A DNA stretch of 64,000 nucleotides from Rhinopithecus roxellana (Eukaryota > Chordata > Mammalia > Primates > Cercopithecidae). The position numbers and the translations under genes are program-made. This document shows positions 1-10,700 of the stretch, piece after piece. The stretch covers positions 141,178,493-141,242,492 of the forward strand of contig NC_044557.1 of assembly GCF_007565055.1 (NCBI RefSeq), read 5' to 3'. The notes beneath the pieces were generated by a model that did not search any database, had not been told where the DNA came from, and saw only the letters and a list, made by a program, of their open reading frames with translations. Numbering within the stretch: the stretch's first letter is position 1; every line of letters begins with the position of its first letter.

Positions 1-599
1 ATGCAAGAATACTGGGAAGTAAACAGAGGTGGCTTCTAAGCCATGGAAGAGATGCTAGTGAGACTAGGGTTTGCTGGGAAATTTAGGACTCTGAGCAAGT
101 GCTGTGGAGCTGGAGCAGACTGGGCAAGAGGCATCAGAGAAAGACAGAATATTAAAGCGAAGAACTGGGTTGGGGGAAGGCGTATTATTGACCTATATCT
201 AGGGTCATATAATTTATCATCCAAACCAGGACACTTTTGAAAGTGCAAAGGGACTCTATTCAGAATTACATCAAGACACTGCTACAAACTGGGACTATCC
301 AAGCTAAACTAGGACACATAGTCATCTTTCCCATGTCCCTCTCTTGCTAACTTATTTTTTCCTTTTTTTCCTCTCTCTTTCTCTTCTCCCTTTTCTCTCC
401 CTCTTCATCCTCCATATGTCCCTCACTGGCTCTTTGCATCTCTCTTAAATGGCAGTAATTTGCTGTGATGAACTGGAGTTGGGATGCTCTTTAAGTGCGT
501 CACATTCGAACCGAGTTAAACAAATGCTCCAAAACAATAGTTCCATTGTTGCTCTATTATTTATCTATTGATGCATTGCAAATTACCCCAAATTGCAGC
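1..599. other. 5' flank, no gene recognised
   Basis: No coding or repeat family is recognised here. A pyrimidine-rich tract occupies about 350-410. The short open frames at 36-248 and 43-240 overlap on opposite strands and resemble no protein I know, so they are not called as genes. Confidence 0.5.
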
Positions 600-962
600 A
601 GCCTAAGAAAACAAGCTTTTATGATTTCACACAGTTTCTGAGTCAGTCAGGAGCAGCTTTGCTGGGTGATTCAAGCTCAAGGTCTCTCGTGAGGATGCAG
701 TCAAGCAGTTGGCTCACACTACAGGTCAAGGAATGACTGCAGTTTGGAGGACTGACTTCCAGAACACTCACTCACATGGCGACCCCCATCCTCTGCTACA
801 CGGCCCTCTCCATGGGTCTGCTCATGACAGGGCAGCTAACTTCTAACAGGGCAAGTGATGTGAAGCTGAGGAGGAAGCCACGGTGTCTTTTTATGAACCA
901 GTCTTTGAAATTGCCCACTGTTAATTCTGCTTTATGTTATTCATTAGAAGTGAGTCACTAAG

Positions 963-1692
963 TGCTATAGTCTGAATGTTTGTGTTCTGCCAAAATTCAT
1001 ATGTTGAAACCCTAACCCCCAGGTGATGGCAGTGTTCAGGGGTGGAGCCTGTGTTCGTCCATTTTCACACTACTGATAAAGACGTAAGACTGGATAATTT
1101 ATAGAGAAAAAGAGGTTTAATGAACTCACAGTTCCACGTGGCTGGGGAGGCCTCATAATCATGGCATAAGGCAAAAGGCATATCTTACATGATGGCAGGC
1201 AAAGAGAGAATAAAAGCCAAGTGGAAGGGAATTTCCCTTATAAAGTCATCAGATCTCGTGAGACTTATTCACTACTATGAGAACTGTATGGGGAAACCAT
1301 CCCCAGATTCAATTATCTCCCACTGGGCCCCTCCCACAATACGTGGGAATTATGGGAGCTACAATTCGAAATGAGATTTGGGTGGGGACACAGCTGAAAC
1401 ATATCAGAGCCTTTGCGAGGTGATTAGGTCCTGAGGATGGAGCCCTCATGAAAGAAATTAGTGCCCTTATAAAAGAGGCCCCAGCAAGCATGTTGGCCTC
1501 TTCTACTATGTAAGAGTACAGAGAAAAGGCATCTTTGAGGAACCAGAAAGCTGGCCTTCACCAGACATCAAATCTGCCAGTGGCTTGATCCTAGACTTCC
1601 CAGCCTCCAGAACGGTCAGAAAGAAATTTCTGTTGTTTAGAATCTACCTAGTTTGTGACACTTTATTATAGCAGCCAGAATGGACTAAGACA
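963..1692 (+). mobile_element. MaLR-like solo LTR (outer), interrupted
   Basis: The element starts TGCTATAG and ends ACTAAGACA, as LTRs bounded by TG...CA do. It is flanked by 5-bp direct repeats CTAAG at 958-962 and 1693-1697. A TATAAAAG box at about 1470 and the text around it fit a mammalian apparent LTR retrotransposon LTR or a related family. No internal retroviral coding sequence is present. It is itself interrupted by a second LTR at 1050-1406. Confidence 0.7.
1050..1406 (-). mobile_element. THE1/MST-type solo LTR nested in another LTR
   Basis: A 357-bp LTR lies antisense inside the outer LTR and is flanked by perfect 5-bp repeats GAGCC at 1045-1049 and 1407-1411. The reverse complement begins TGATATG and carries the familiar MaLR text about CCCACCCAAATCTCA and cacgtgggaattatggg. 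No internal region remains, so it is a solo LTR left after recombination between the two LTRs. The frames at 1189-1374 and 1309-1491 are shadows of it. Confidence 0.8.
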
Positions 1693-1769
1693 CTAAGTCC
1701 ACTCATCACTCAAGGATAGGGGATTCGCCTTCTTGAAAGGCGAAGTATCAAAGAACTTGTGCACATATT

Positions 1770-2495
1770 TAAAATCATCACAGCTACATAGTTTTTCAAA
1801 CTGTTTGACTCTTTGATTTAATTTTACTTCTGGGGCCCTGTCCAAAGAAAACAACAAAATAGAAAGGGAATGTTAGATGAGGCAACTTATTTATGGTATG
1901 TTATACCAGTGAAAAATTAGAAAACACCTACATAATTAGCAATAGGGTAATGGTTTAATGAATTATAGTACTTCTACAGAATAGAATATTATGCAAACAT
2001 TTAAAAGTATTCTAGACTGGGCATGGTGGTAATCCCAGCACTTTGGGAGGCTGAGGCAGGAGGATCACTTGAGCCCAGGATTTGGAGGCTGCAGTGAGCT
2101 ATGATCATGCCACTGCACTTCAGCCTGGACAACAGAGCGAGATCCTGTCTCAAAAAACTTTTTTAAAAAATTTTAATAAGATAATTCTGAAGCCTGTAGA
2201 GTAGCATGAAAAAAATGTTTGTAATGAAATATTTATGAGAACACAAAATTGTATGTAGGCTATCATTTCAACTCTAAAAAGAAAACACACAAAAAGAGAC
2301 CAGATGGAAACAAGCTAAAATAACAATGGTTGTGCTAATTGGTAAAATCATGGGAAGATTTTGTCTTTCTCTGTTTTCAAAGTTTCTACTCTATAACTGT
2401 TATGTATTGTTCTGCTATATATAATTTTGTTTTTTTTATTTTAAAAGAGATAATTAAAGATAATATTGACTTTCTAAATAAGGAATTTAGTAGGC
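1770..2495 (+). repeat. Probable old L1 3' fragment
   Basis: The AT-rich text at 1930-2015 (aataggg taatggtt, then tagaatattatgcaaac) and at 2200-2400 resembles the 3' part of old L1M elements in sense orientation, interrupted by an Alu monomer at 2016. The match is from recall of consensus text, so the family is uncertain. Confidence 0.45.
2016..2158 (+). mobile_element. Alu monomer (FLAM-like)
   Basis: About 143 bp are seen, beginning ctgggcatggtgg and ending cctgtctcaaaaaa. There is only one monomer and no central A-rich linker, as in a free left monomer or a heavily deleted AluJ. Confidence 0.75.
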
Positions 2496-2800
2496 TTTTT
2501 TTTTTTTTTTTCTTTTTTGAGACAGAGTCTTGCTCTGTCGTCCAAGCTGGAGTACAGTGGTGCGATCTCTGCTCACTGCAGGCTCTGCCTCCTGGGTTTG
2601 AGTGATTCTCCTCCCTTAGCCTCCTGAGTAGCTGGGACTACAGGTGCCTCCCACCACACCCAGCTAATTTTTGTATTTTTAGTAGAGACTGGGTTTTGCC
2701 TTGTTGGCCAGGCTGGTCTGGAACTCCTGACCTGAAGTGATCTGCCTGCCTCAGCCTCCCAAAGTGCTAGGATTACAGGCGTGAGCCACCACGCCTGGCC
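2496..2800 (-). mobile_element. Alu, full length, antisense
   Basis: The copy begins with a T-run and gagacagagtcttgc and ends ccaccacgcctggcc. It is a dimeric Alu on the - strand. The open frame at 2339-2605 runs into it and is a shadow. Confidence 0.93.
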
Positions 2801-3484
2801 AATGAGGTATATATTCTTTTCTATTCAGCAAAAATAGACTGTACTGCGATTGACAGGCTGTGTGGGTGTTATATTAGTAAGGGAAGACATGATGCACTCA
2901 AGCATGGCAACTGAGAAGAATTTAATTAAAGGAAACTGACAGAGTGTGGTTGAGCACCCTTGGGAGTTATGCGCTCACCCCCACCCCAGGCCTGAGGGAC
3001 AAAGAGAGACAGGTACTGTATCCCACAGAAGCTGTGATCTTCGGTGTCAGGCTGGGGGAGGTGCAACGAACATCCTCATATTCATGTCTGGCCTCTGATC
3101 CACTGCCTACCTTCCACCGGTTGAACCAACCAAAATCCAGAACACAAAGGAGCCCTAGATCTTAAGGGGTGAGCCTTCCATAACACAAAGAAGGGTGGAG
3201 AAGGCATCTAGAGGCGCAAATGCAAATATCCAATAACGGGACTGTGCTACGGAGCTGGACCATGTGCTGCTTTGATGACAAGATTCCAGAGCTCTTACTT
3301 ACAATCTGTATCTTTATACTAAAAATTTACATCAGCAGTATTTAAGGAATATATATTTTGGCATCAAAACATTCACAGAAACATGCCCAGGTAACCCACT
3401 AATTATGGATGATTGGGCTTTTAGACACAGACTGCCTGCGGTTTAGGTCATGGCATTTCAAACTGATTCTTGTATCTGAATATA
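2801..3484. other. Intergenic, no feature recognised
   Basis: No repeat family or gene could be identified by eye. The 73-codon frame at 2944-3165 has no recognisable domain. Confidence 0.4.
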
Positions 3485-3927
3485 TTAGGTTGGTGCAAAA
3501 GTAATTGCGGTGTTTGCCGTTAAAAGTACTGGGATGGGCTGGGCGTGGTGGCTCATACCTGTAATCCCAGCACTTTGGGAGGCCAAGGAAAGTGGATCAT
3601 GAGGTCAGGAGTTCCAGACCAGCCTGGCCAAGATGGTGAAACCCCGTCTCTACTAAAAATACAAAAATAAGCCAGGCATGGTAACGGGTGCCTGTAATCC
3701 CAACTACTTGGGAGGCTGAGGCAGGAGAATCGCTTGAACCTGGGAGGCGGAGGTTGCAGTGAGCTGAGATCTCGCCATTGCGCTCCAGCCTGAGCAACAG
3801 AGCAAGACTCCATCTCAAAAATAATAATAATAATAAAACAAAAATAAAAAAAGTACTAGGATTACAGGTGTACGCCACCACTTTAAAAGTAATGGCAAAA
3901 ACCACGATTACTTTTGCACCAACCTAA
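3485..3927 (+). mobile_element. MADE1 (mariner MITE) split by Alu
   Basis: The 5' arm (3485 to about 3526) starts TTAGGTTGGTGCAAAAGTAA. The 3' arm (about 3883-3927) is its inverted complement, ending TTTTGCACCAACCTAA. TA dinucleotides flank both ends (3483-3484 and 3928-3929), as expected for a mariner-family insertion. MADE1 is normally an 80-bp near-palindrome derived from Hsmar1. Here its centre is opened by an Alu plus a short Alu-like scrap. Confidence 0.9.
3537..3848 (+). mobile_element. Alu, full length, inside MADE1
   Basis: A sense Alu starts ggctgggcgtggtggctc and ends in an A/TAA-rich tail. Direct repeats of about 14 bp (AAAAGTACTRGGAT, one mismatch) at 3522-3535 and 3849-3862 mark its target site. 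The reverse-strand frames at 3553-3813 and 3597-3905 are shadows of it. Confidence 0.93.
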
Positions 3928-3929
3928 TA

Positions 3930-4949
3930 CACATCTCATAGCAAGTGTTATTTAAGCAGAGACAGTGTACAAACCAGCAGGACATCTTCAATGATACTCA
4001 CACCAGTGGACCTCCTGATAGAATTATCCCCATTCAAATAAGAGCTGTAGAAGCAGACATTTTCTTTATCTGTACTAGGAACTTCACGAAGGCAAGCGCC
4101 TTGTTTTTGGTTTGGTTGGGTTTATTTTTTTGCACATCATATAACCATCGCCTAGCACAATAACCTAGAACACAGGCAGTCATCCAAATGTGTTGAATGG
4201 ATGAATGGATGGACCTGTTAAAAGACTTTCGCATGTTGCTTTCCCTGTTTTCTTGTTTGGGAAATAAGAAATGTCTCAGGAAATGTTGGAAAATTTAAGT
4301 AACTTGCTTAAGATCAAACAGCTAGCAGGTGACAGAAGTATAATTCAAACGCAGATGTTTCCGTTGCAACCCTCTGAGGAAAATCAGACTCTTACACTGG
4401 TAGTTCAGTTATATTTCTAAATATCTAGCCTGAAATATGACCATTCCTTTGCAATGCAAAAATGATAAAACTTTATCTTCTCTTCTCTGTCTCTGGAAAC
4501 ACATTTAATGTTCTTCCGAATGAGACTGTTTCATTATATAGTTGACATGAAAGTATTCTTTTTCTGTGTGAGAGAACATGATGGTAAAAATAACCCCACC
4601 CACCATTGCCTATTTAAGATGGAACTTCTGTACCATTTTTTTAGTCTATCAGCGGTTGTCTCGAAGCCGGTACTCTTTCCAAACCCCCTCCCACCTCCAA
4701 GCCCCACTCAGTAGGAGGGTGGTTTTGTTTGCCATACTGCCTAGGAAAGGGGGTGGCCCTGTATTTAGTTGTGCAGAGGAACCAGACGTGCTGAATGGCC
4801 TGCAGTGCTCAGGACAGCCCCACACAGTGAATAACTGCCATGTCCCCAATGCCACAGCATTGTAGCCCCTGAGTGATTCTTCTGCTTTTTCTAGGTTAGA
4901 TCTTTTACCCAAGAATATCAACTATCCTGGGTATACTTTATGTATATAT
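3930..4949. repeat. Intergenic with a probable MIR remnant
   Basis: Positions about 4285-4385 (aacttgcttaagatcaaac, then a diverged gattcgaacc-like part) look like an old MIR. The remainder, including the overlapping frames at 4578-4921, is not recognised. Confidence 0.45.
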
Positions 4950-5264
4950 TTTTGTTTGTTTGTTTGTTTGTTTGTTTGTTTTTGAGACAGAGTCTCACTT
5001 TGTCACCCAGGCTGGAGCGCAGTGGCGTGATCTCAGCTCACTGCAAGCTCCGCCTCCCGGGTTCACGCCATTCTCCTGCCTCAGCCTCCCGAGTAGCTGG
5101 GACTACAGGCGCCCGCCACCGCGCCCGGCTAGTTTTTTGTATCTTTGGTAGAGACGGGGTTTCACCGTGTTAGCCAGGATGGTCTCGATCTCCTGACCTC
5201 GTGATCCACCCACCTTGGCCTCTCAAAGTGCTGGGATTACAGGCGTGAGCCACCGCGCTCAGCC
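4950..5264 (-). mobile_element. AluY-like, antisense, with (GTTT)n tail
   Basis: A (GTTT)n tract precedes gagacagagtctcactttg. The body has the Y-type text gcaagctccgcctcccgg and ends ccaccgcgctcagcc. The simple repeat is the mutated poly(A) tail. Frames at 4940-5173 are shadows. Confidence 0.92.
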
Positions 5265-5409
5265 ACTTAATATTCTTTTCATAAAACCTAACCATGACAT
5301 TTTACTTGGTTCCCGCTGTGAATTTTAAATTCCTAGGCTTAGCTTCTTTGATGAAGCTTGCCACGCTTGGAGTCTAAGAGAAAACAAGCTGATCTTGTGC
5401 TCGTGGTGA

Positions 5410-5560
5410 TGTGGGAGGAACAGCAGGCTGGACGTCAGGAGACCTGGGTTCTTGGCTTGTCCACATAGCTGTGTCACCTTGAGCAACTCGTCTAATTTCT
5501 TCGTGCTCCTGTTTTCTCATCTGTAGCATGAGAAAGGATGCACAGAATGAAATAATTTTT
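5410..5560 (+). repeat. MIR SINE remnant
   Basis: The text caggagacctgggttcttgg, followed by gtgtcaccttgagcaactcg and tctcatctgtagcatgag, matches the MIR core and 3' region in sense orientation. Confidence 0.75.
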
Positions 5561-5778
5561 CAAAGCTACAGCCCTAACCCTCTCCGATTAGCTGCAGGGC
5601 TAAGCAAACTAGAGCCAAAAGAAGGAGTTATTGTTAAACAGTCGAAGGAATGATGGAAAGATCAAATCCCCAAAGAAAACTTCAAATATGACCTCAGTTA
5701 ACACCCAAATGGGCTGGGCTTATGTACACTCCGCTGAAGCCGAAATAACCATTCCTACTTCCCAAATCTGTGTCTCTT

Positions 5779-6083
5779 TTCTTTTCTTTTTTTTTGAGAG
5801 GGAGTCTCGCTCTGTCGCGGCCCAGGCTGGAGCGCAGTGGCCGGATCTCAGCTCACTGCAAGCTCCGCCTCCCGGGTTCACGCCATTCTCCTGCCTCAGC
5901 CTCCCGAGTAGCTGGGACTACAGGCGCCCGCCACTTTGCCCGGCTAGTTTTTTGTGTTTTTTTTTTAGTAGAGACGGGGTTTCACCGTGTTAGCCAGGAT
6001 GGTCTCGATCTCTTGACCTCGTGATCCGCCCGTCTCGGCCTCCCAAAGTGCTGGGATTACAGGCTTGAGCCACCGCGCCCGGC
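5779..6083 (-). mobile_element. AluYR-like young Alu, antisense
   Basis: A nearly intact Alu is flanked by 11-bp direct repeats CTGTGTCTCTT (5768-5778 and 6084-6094). It carries gtggccggatctcagctc and, at its 5' end, aggcttgagccaccgcg. I recall these variants as typical of Old World monkey AluYR subfamilies. Low divergence and clean target-site repeats indicate a recent insertion. The frames at 5631-5993 and 5770-6024 are shadows. Confidence 0.9.
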
Positions 6084-6366
6084 CTGTGTCTCTTGTCTGC
6101 ATCTCACTTGGAGGTCACAGTCTCATGAAGGTTGTAGTTAATGGCAGATGTGGTGGCCAAAGACTTTTTTCTTCCTTAGTTGATGGTGAGCCCCATGGAG
6201 TGTGATGGGCCCATTTACCTTGAAAGCCTTTCCTCTGGATTTCCTTTCTGCAGATTTTTCCTTTCCAGAATCTAGAACACCTGCTCCTTCACTGGTCTCT
6301 GGGCCTTTCCGAGAATCTGTTTCTTCCTCTCCATTCCTCTTGCCATTGTCCCAATTCAAGATTTCA
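6084..6366. other. Intergenic, nothing recognised
   Basis: No gene or repeat identified. The opposed frames at 6138-6359 and 6202-6429 have no recognisable features. Confidence 0.4.
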
Positions 6367-6649
6367 TTTTTTTTCTATTCTTTTCTTTCTTATCAAGACA
6401 GAGTCTCCCTCTGTCTCAGAGTGGAGTAGCTCACTGCAACCTCTGCCTCCCAGGTTCAGGCAATTCTCCTCCCTCAGTCTCCTGAGTAGCTGGGACTAAC
6501 GGCGCCCACCACCACACCTGGCTAATCTTCGTATTTTTAGTGGAGACAGGGTTTTGCCATGTTGGCCAGGCTGGTCTGGAATTCCTGACCTCAAGTGATC
6601 CGCCCGCCTCAGCCTCCCAAAGCCAAAGTGCTGGTGTTCCAGGCGGGGG
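6367..6649 (-). mobile_element. Alu, antisense, internally deleted
   Basis: The copy starts with a T-rich tail and aagacagagtctccctctg. It lacks part of the right monomer (ctcagagtggagtagctcac) and ends in decayed 5' Alu sequence near 6649. Confidence 0.85.
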
Positions 6650-6697
6650 TTTCTAAGCTCACTTGTTCTAGTCGGTTGTCTGTTTGGTCTTAGATTG

Positions 6698-6729
<32 letters not shown>

Positions 6730-7478
6730 TCACTTTATACACAGGGCACTGACCCCTGCAAACAACATTTCCCATGCTCTCATACTATCTGGCTTTCAGG
6801 TAAACCTGCGTTCTCTCTCTCCTCTTTCTCTCGTCTTTCTCTCTTCTCTCTCCTCTCCTTTCTTCTCTCCTCTCTTCTCTCCTCTCTCTCTCTTTCTCTT
6901 TTTCTCTTTCTCTTTCTCCTCTCTCTCTCTCTGTGTCTCAGGCTATGTCTGTAGTAGTGGCTAAATCACCTCCATGGTCCCCAACAACTACCAGGTGACC
7001 CATCATTCATCTTGGGCTGCAGTGACACCACCTTCCCTTTGTCCTTCCAGCCCTGGAGGTGGTAGTGACTTTCTACAATTGGTCATCTTTGTGTTTGTTT
7101 CCCCTCATCCTAATTGTTCATTCAACTTTTCCAACATCTTTGAATTTTATTTCCTATTTTAGATTCCTCCCATTGAAATCCCTAGTGTGATATTTTCTTC
7201 TAGTTCTCAAAATGGGCCTCTCAGGAAGAGAAGGCATTCCCTGCACATGGAAACCGTCCCTTCCTCTCTCCATGATGCAAACTCCTACATGTTTTTTAAG
7301 CTTTAGCACAAATTCTACTTTTCTCTCAAGGCTTTCCTGACTATTCCAGGCACACTGAGTCACTTCTCCTTTGCTGCCAATGTACTTGTTATATTATTGC
7401 GGTGTGCATTTATCTTATTATAGAAAAGGTTTGCACATTGATCTCCTTACTAGACCAGAAGCTCCTTGAAGCTAAAGA
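6650..7478. repeat. Poly(T) and CT-rich simple sequence
   Basis: A run of about 29 T lies at 6698-6726, and a polypyrimidine (CT)n/(CTTT)n tract at about 6811-6932. The rest up to 7478 is not recognised. The 89-codon frame at 6695-6964 merely translates the pyrimidine tract. Confidence 0.75.
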
Positions 7479-7490
7479 CTAAATTTTTAA

Positions 7491-7796
7491 TGTGTGTGTG
7501 TGTGTGTGTGTGTGTGTGATAGAGTTTCACTCTTGTCGCCCAGGCTGGAGTGCAATGGTGCGATCTCGGCTCACTGCAACCTCTGCCTCCTGGGTTCAAG
7601 TGAGTCTCCTGCCTCAGCCTCCCAAGTAGCTGGAATTACAGGTGCCCGCCACCAGGCCCAGATAATTTTTTGTATTTTTAGTAGAGACGGGGTTTCACTG
7701 TGTTGGCTAGGATGGTCTTGAACTCCTGACCTTGTGATCTGCCTGCCTCGGCCTCCCAAAGTGCTGGGATTACAAGTGTGAGCCACCACACCTGGC
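7491..7796 (-). mobile_element. Alu, antisense, with (TG)n tail
   Basis: A (TG)n microsatellite (7491-7518) runs straight into an antisense Alu that ends cacacctggcc. Twelve-bp direct repeats CTAAATTTTTAA at 7479-7490 and 7797-7808 enclose both, so the microsatellite lies within the inserted unit and derives from its tail. Confidence 0.9.
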
Positions 7797-7808
7797 CTAA
7801 ATTTTTAA

Positions 7809-9551
7809 ATTTGAATATCACCAATATCTGGACACATGGCAGGCAATTAGTAAATATTTGTCAAATAATACACTACAAAATTTTGCAAAATTTCTAGTCA
7901 TATTTAAGCAGCCTCAATAGGGTCATGATTCCTAAATTTTGCAAACATCAGATACTTTAGCTGTTTTACAATGAAAACAGTTATAACTGACCTCTTTATA
8001 AAGAAAATAAGTTAATAACTTTGAGCTAGATATTTTATTCCAGTGTTGGTTGCATTATATCATTCATTGCAGGGCTTACTAATTTTTAACCAAATAGTGG
8101 AATACTAATGTTTTAACTTTAGTTTCAGTCATTGGAATTTGCATTCAGGTTTGTGTATTCATATTCCAAAATGCTGCTTATTAAACAGTAATTACAAATT
8201 TCTATAATTAGGAATAGGTCGTGACCACTGGAAACACACACAGACATATATATATGTCACATCATATATATAGTCCAATTTACCTTTTCTCCTCATTAAA
8301 AAATATTTTAGAACTGTGTAATTTCTACACCATAATTAAATCAACATATTCTTTCAACAATTCACAAAGTGATTATGCCAAGTTGTCAAATCTTTTATGA
8401 TTCCTGGAAGTTAAAAAATGTCATCTTTAACATTTTATTGAATTAAAAAGAAAGCTTAAAGGAATAAAAATGTATTACCCAAACCTCTTATTTGACTGAA
8501 AACATAAAATCCCAAATCTCTAATCATTTGGATTCAGAACCCTCAACATCTATACTGAATGTTTGAAAAACAAAAACAGATCCAGTCTCATACTCCAGAT
8601 ATAAAGGCTATTGATATTCCAGCTACCAACCTAGCATTTCATATGACATGGCCCATTATCAAAAAGACTGAAATATGAGCAAATAGAGAAAGGTTTTATC
8701 AACCAGTGAAATAATCCAAATAAATTCAGAATACACCCTGCCTATCACTTGAAAATAATAACTCAAAGTCTTATAGGACATGATTACACTGGATAAATTC
8801 TAGTGATGGAAGAATCCCTGATGACATAACTTTTCTCCTACAAATCAGAAGCCAACATGCCTTTTTTTGTTAAATGCCATCATTAAATATTTATTCTTTA
8901 TTTTGCCTGCTCTTTTTGAAGGCCAGAGAAAACTCTGCTTAGACTTTTTTTGTTGTACAGTTACAAATTGCAATGTAAACTTGATGTCCAACTTACATTT
9001 AAAGTCTTTGACAATACTTGGACATACTTATTAAAATTAAACATTAAAACTTATTTGATGTATTTTCTTTTCTTGCTTTTTTTTTTTCTCCTGGGGAGCG
9101 TGTCTTGAACCAGAGCCAATGTGGATTTCCACAGACCGCTGGGCAAGACACGTTGACTCCACCTCCAGTCACATCTGCTGTACAGAAAACCCGACATGAC
9201 TTATCTAGCGTACAATTTGACAGAGACAGAACTGAATATAACCAGTTATTCTTCAGGTGCCCCCAGTGATTACCTGCTTAACCAACAGAACAGAAAGGGT
9301 CTTAATGGCCACTGGATAAAGAGACCATTCTGTGTTTCAAGGCTGGAGTTATCCAGGAATAAAGCTATATCTTCAAGCACTGTTGGTTTAAAATCTAAAT
9401 CTAATATTTAGCTTTATGTAAAGAAATTTGGACAGAACATTCTAAGTTTCTCCGTGCATATACTTTTAAAGTAATCATGTGTACGTAAGCCTTGGGTTGA
9501 AGAAATCTATGTATAGTGTTTTTTCTATGATCCAACTGGTACCTTATTCTT
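7809..9551. other. AT-rich intergenic, no gene recognised
   Basis: This is AT-rich sequence with no Alu. A 71-codon frame at 9196-9411 resembles no protein I know and has no promoter or splice context. I saw nothing else to annotate. Confidence 0.45.
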
Positions 9552-10290
9552 CTTTTTTTTTCTCCCAAATCAATAGGTCTTTTATTGCATCATTTAAATA
9601 TCACAAATAGGTCTTAGGGATCATCCGGCATCTTGTTTCTGTAGCTGGAGAACCCTTAGGTCTTATTCAGCAGCCTGCTTAACTGTTCCTTTTTCAGAGA
9701 CATAAATACAATCCACACATTTTCCGATATCCTTGTTTTTATTTAATTGTCATGGCTGGCTGAATCAAAGCAGCCGAATTTGCAACAAGATCAATGTCAT
9801 TTCCTTCAAGGGTTAATTCATCTTTCTGAGCTTGAGATACTGAACAAGCAACACCTGGCCTCCTCCAAACCCGGTAGATTTATTTTTCAACCAGGAAATT
9901 TCGGATCTCAACCAGAGACCGATTTTTCTGGATAATGACATTGATAGAGAAGTGAGTACACAGAGAGCTCATCTTGTAACAGAAGCCCAGTGCAACATCC
10001 TTGACCATGTCCTGTGCATGACTACAAATAGTGCAAATGGCAGCCCGTTCCTTTCTGTTCCCCCTCCATTTTTTGTCAATCCCGGAGCCTCATTTTTTTC
10101 TTTCCAAGGAGTCTGAGGTCTACACTGATGTGATTGAAGTCCACACTGATGTGATTGAAGTCCCTCCACAGGGTTCCCCTAGGGCCCTTCGCAATTACTG
10201 GGCATCCCTTTGAAGTGATATCTACATTTTCTGGAATATGGACAGTCTGGTTGCAGAGAATGGTCTTCATTCTCACAGTAGACACAGCGA
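9552..10290 (-). pseudogene. RPL9: RPL9 processed pseudogene
   Basis: The reverse strand reads as an intronless copy of ribosomal protein L9 mRNA. The start ATG is at 10268-10270 and the frame begins MKTIL, with later matches to IPENVDIT, KGPRGTL and RDFNHI. After about 65 codons it hits a stop. Downstream blocks still resemble L9 (for example YVSEKGTV), but in shifted frames, ending at a TAA at 9663-9665. A polyadenylation signal (AATAAA on the - strand, near 9582) and a T-run at 9552-9561 mark the retroposed 3' end. An in-frame 21-bp tandem duplication near 10115-10160 repeats the FNHISVD segment. The copy is clearly dead. I could not resolve the target-site duplication. Confidence 0.9.
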
Positions 10291-10519
10291 AAATGTGGTT
10301 CTTGACTCTTTAGATTCATCTTCAAAGGAAGAAATCTAGTACCAAAAACGTAAAATTGTGTTCAACTTCCTGTTACCTCTCATTTTTATTTCTATACAAC
10401 AGTGAAGGGATTATTACATAGGGGACCTTTTGTTCCTTACATTTACAAATATAAAGCCTTATGAATATTCAGACAAGATAAAACGTCTAACCAATTCTGG
10501 CCAACAGAACTTTCTTCAG

Positions 10520-10700
10520 TGATGGAACGTTCTAGATCTGCAGCATCCAATACAGTAGCCACTAGACACATGTGGCTACTAAGCATTTGAAATGTGGCTA
10601 TTGCAACTAAGAAATTTTTAATTTCATTTCATGTTAATTTTAATAAATTTGAATAGTGGCAACAAATGTTGCTAGTGGGTACTTATTGGACAATGCAGGT
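10520..10700 (+). repeat. Old DNA-transposon-like repeat
   Basis: The text agtagccactagacacatgt and ctaagcatttgaaatgtggc recurs in related form at about 55270-55410, showing a dispersed family. It resembles old hAT-type MER elements, but I do not assign a family name. Confidence 0.5.

Larger units (their letters stand above)
600..1790 (+). repeat. Ancient dispersed repeat split by LTR insertions
   Basis: The left arm (about 600-962) and right arm (1693 to about 1790) read as one old repeat once the intervening LTR is removed. The left arm ends in GAGTCACTAAG and the right arm resumes at CTAAGTCC. The text resembles a common mammalian interspersed repeat, but I cannot name the family with confidence. 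The 61-codon frame starting at 776 lies inside it and is not a gene. Confidence 0.55.

Noticed and set aside
9196..9411. 71-codon frame near 9.2 kb
   Set aside because: No similarity I can recognise and no gene context; length is unremarkable for random AT-rich sequence.
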